This document shows positions 5,704 through 5,822 of a stretch of DNA of 5,822 nucleotides, in pieces. The notes beneath the pieces were generated by a model. That model was not told where the DNA came from. It searched no databases and saw only the letters and a program-made list of their open reading frames with translations. The position numbers and the translations under genes are program-made. The DNA is from Kiritimatiellia bacterium (GTDB taxonomy: Bacteria; Verrucomicrobiota; Kiritimatiellia; UBA8416; JABMPJ01), in the NCBI GenBank assembly GCA_029939545.1, contig JAOZSS010000155.1, positions 1 through 5,822 on the forward strand, written 5' to 3'. The number at the start of each line of letters is the position of its first letter. The stretch's first letter is position 1.

Positions 5704-5769
5704 CTATGCGGAAGGCGGTGAATTCGTCCCATAGCCCGGATGCATGAACGCTACGCAGTTCCCGCATAG
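5704..5769. repeat. Inverted repeat, 8 bp perfect, 10 bp with one bulge
   Basis: CTATGCGG (5704-5711) is the reverse complement of CCGCATAG (5762-5769). The next two bases (AA, 5712-5713) also pair with TT (5759-5760) if C5761 is bulged. The intervening sequence is about 45 nt. Its right arm overlaps the left arm of the next inverted repeat by two bases, so the two stems compete slightly or stack. Confidence 0.5.
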
Positions 5770-5822
5770 TCCAACTGCTTAGTGCTTGCTGGACAAACGG
5801 TTACAGACTGAGCAGTTGGACT
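5768..5822. repeat. Perfect 12-bp inverted repeat at the window edge, attC-like R boxes
   Basis: AGTCCAACTGCT (5768-5779) is the exact reverse complement of AGCAGTTGGACT (5811-5822). A G-U pair and three more pairs extend the stem inwards to 16 pairs, then a G (5784) bulges out. The outer heptamers GTCCAAC (5769-5775) and GTTGGAC (5815-5821) fit the R-box consensus pair RYYYAAC / GTTRRRY of integron attC sites, and the R-box-to-R-box length is 53 nt, at the short end for attC. Against attC, the stem has no unpaired spacer between R and L boxes and no integrase or second site is visible. It could also be a terminal inverted repeat cut by the window end. Confidence 0.6.

Larger units (their letters stand above)
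5200..5822. other. Gene-poor flank rich in repeats and palindromes
   Basis: About 620 bases upstream of etfB without a supported gene. The etfBA promoter must lie in its left part; an AT-rich patch (about 5208-5220) is the likeliest place, but no convincing -35/-10 pair is visible. Beyond that come a 7-nt repeat array (5266-5307), a hairpin plus duplicated palindrome (5550-5586), short CTCCCG repeats (5623-5637) and two overlapping long inverted repeats (5704-5822). Short open frames exist on both strands (for example 5636-5767 on the - strand, 43 codons) but none has a ribosome-binding site or a recognisable family. The character suggests a decayed mobile element or a structured RNA, which I cannot identify. 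Confidence 0.5.

Noticed and set aside
5768..5822. tRNA gene at the right edge
   Set aside because: There is a stem-like repeat, but no T-loop motif, no anticodon arm and no cloverleaf spacing.
1..5822. CRISPR array or defence system
   Set aside because: No regularly spaced repeat-spacer pattern and no cas, nuclease, toxin or reverse-transcriptase motifs were seen on either strand.

Overview
The window reads as part of a chromosome from a GC-rich, probably anaerobic bacterium. It holds two ordinary metabolic modules that face each other, plus non-coding DNA at both ends. The anaerobe inference rests on the electron-transfer flavoprotein pair: the alpha subunit carries an N-terminal two-cluster ferredoxin domain and the beta subunit has features of the electron-bifurcating type. 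No gene here fixes the taxon. The gene style would suit several anaerobic lineages (PVC-group bacteria are one guess), and this is not established.

Region by region: positions 1-212 are a leader with no convincing gene, containing a short tandem repeat and a small hairpin. Positions 213-2319 (+ strand) are proB and proA, the first two steps of proline synthesis from glutamate, separated by 31 nt and almost certainly co-transcribed. Positions 2325-5183 lie on the - strand and, in transcription order, hold etfB, etfA and a gene for an unrecognised exported protein with a signal peptide and an acidic low-complexity tail. etfB and etfA are 15 nt apart. A strong hairpin lies in the 57-nt gap between etfA and the exported-protein gene. 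proA and the exported-protein gene converge with only 5 nt between their stop codons.

Positions 5184-5822 contain no supported gene. This stretch is rich in small repeats and palindromes: a degenerate 7-nt repeat array (5266-5307), a hairpin followed by a perfect tandem duplication of an 11-nt unit that is itself palindromic (5550-5586), an 8-10 bp inverted repeat (5704-5769), and a perfect 12-bp inverted repeat running to the last base of the window (5768-5822). The outer 7-mers of that last repeat fit the R-box consensus of integron attC sites, but the structure departs from a canonical attC. This flank is the part most likely to hold a mobile-element remnant or structured RNA, and the window ends before it can be resolved.

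Functionally, ProB makes gamma-glutamyl phosphate, which ProA reduces to glutamate semialdehyde. EtfB/EtfA would shuttle electrons between NADH or ferredoxin and a flavin dehydrogenase whose gene is not in view. I found no defence system, CRISPR array, rRNA or tRNA, and nothing I can confidently call a new biological system.
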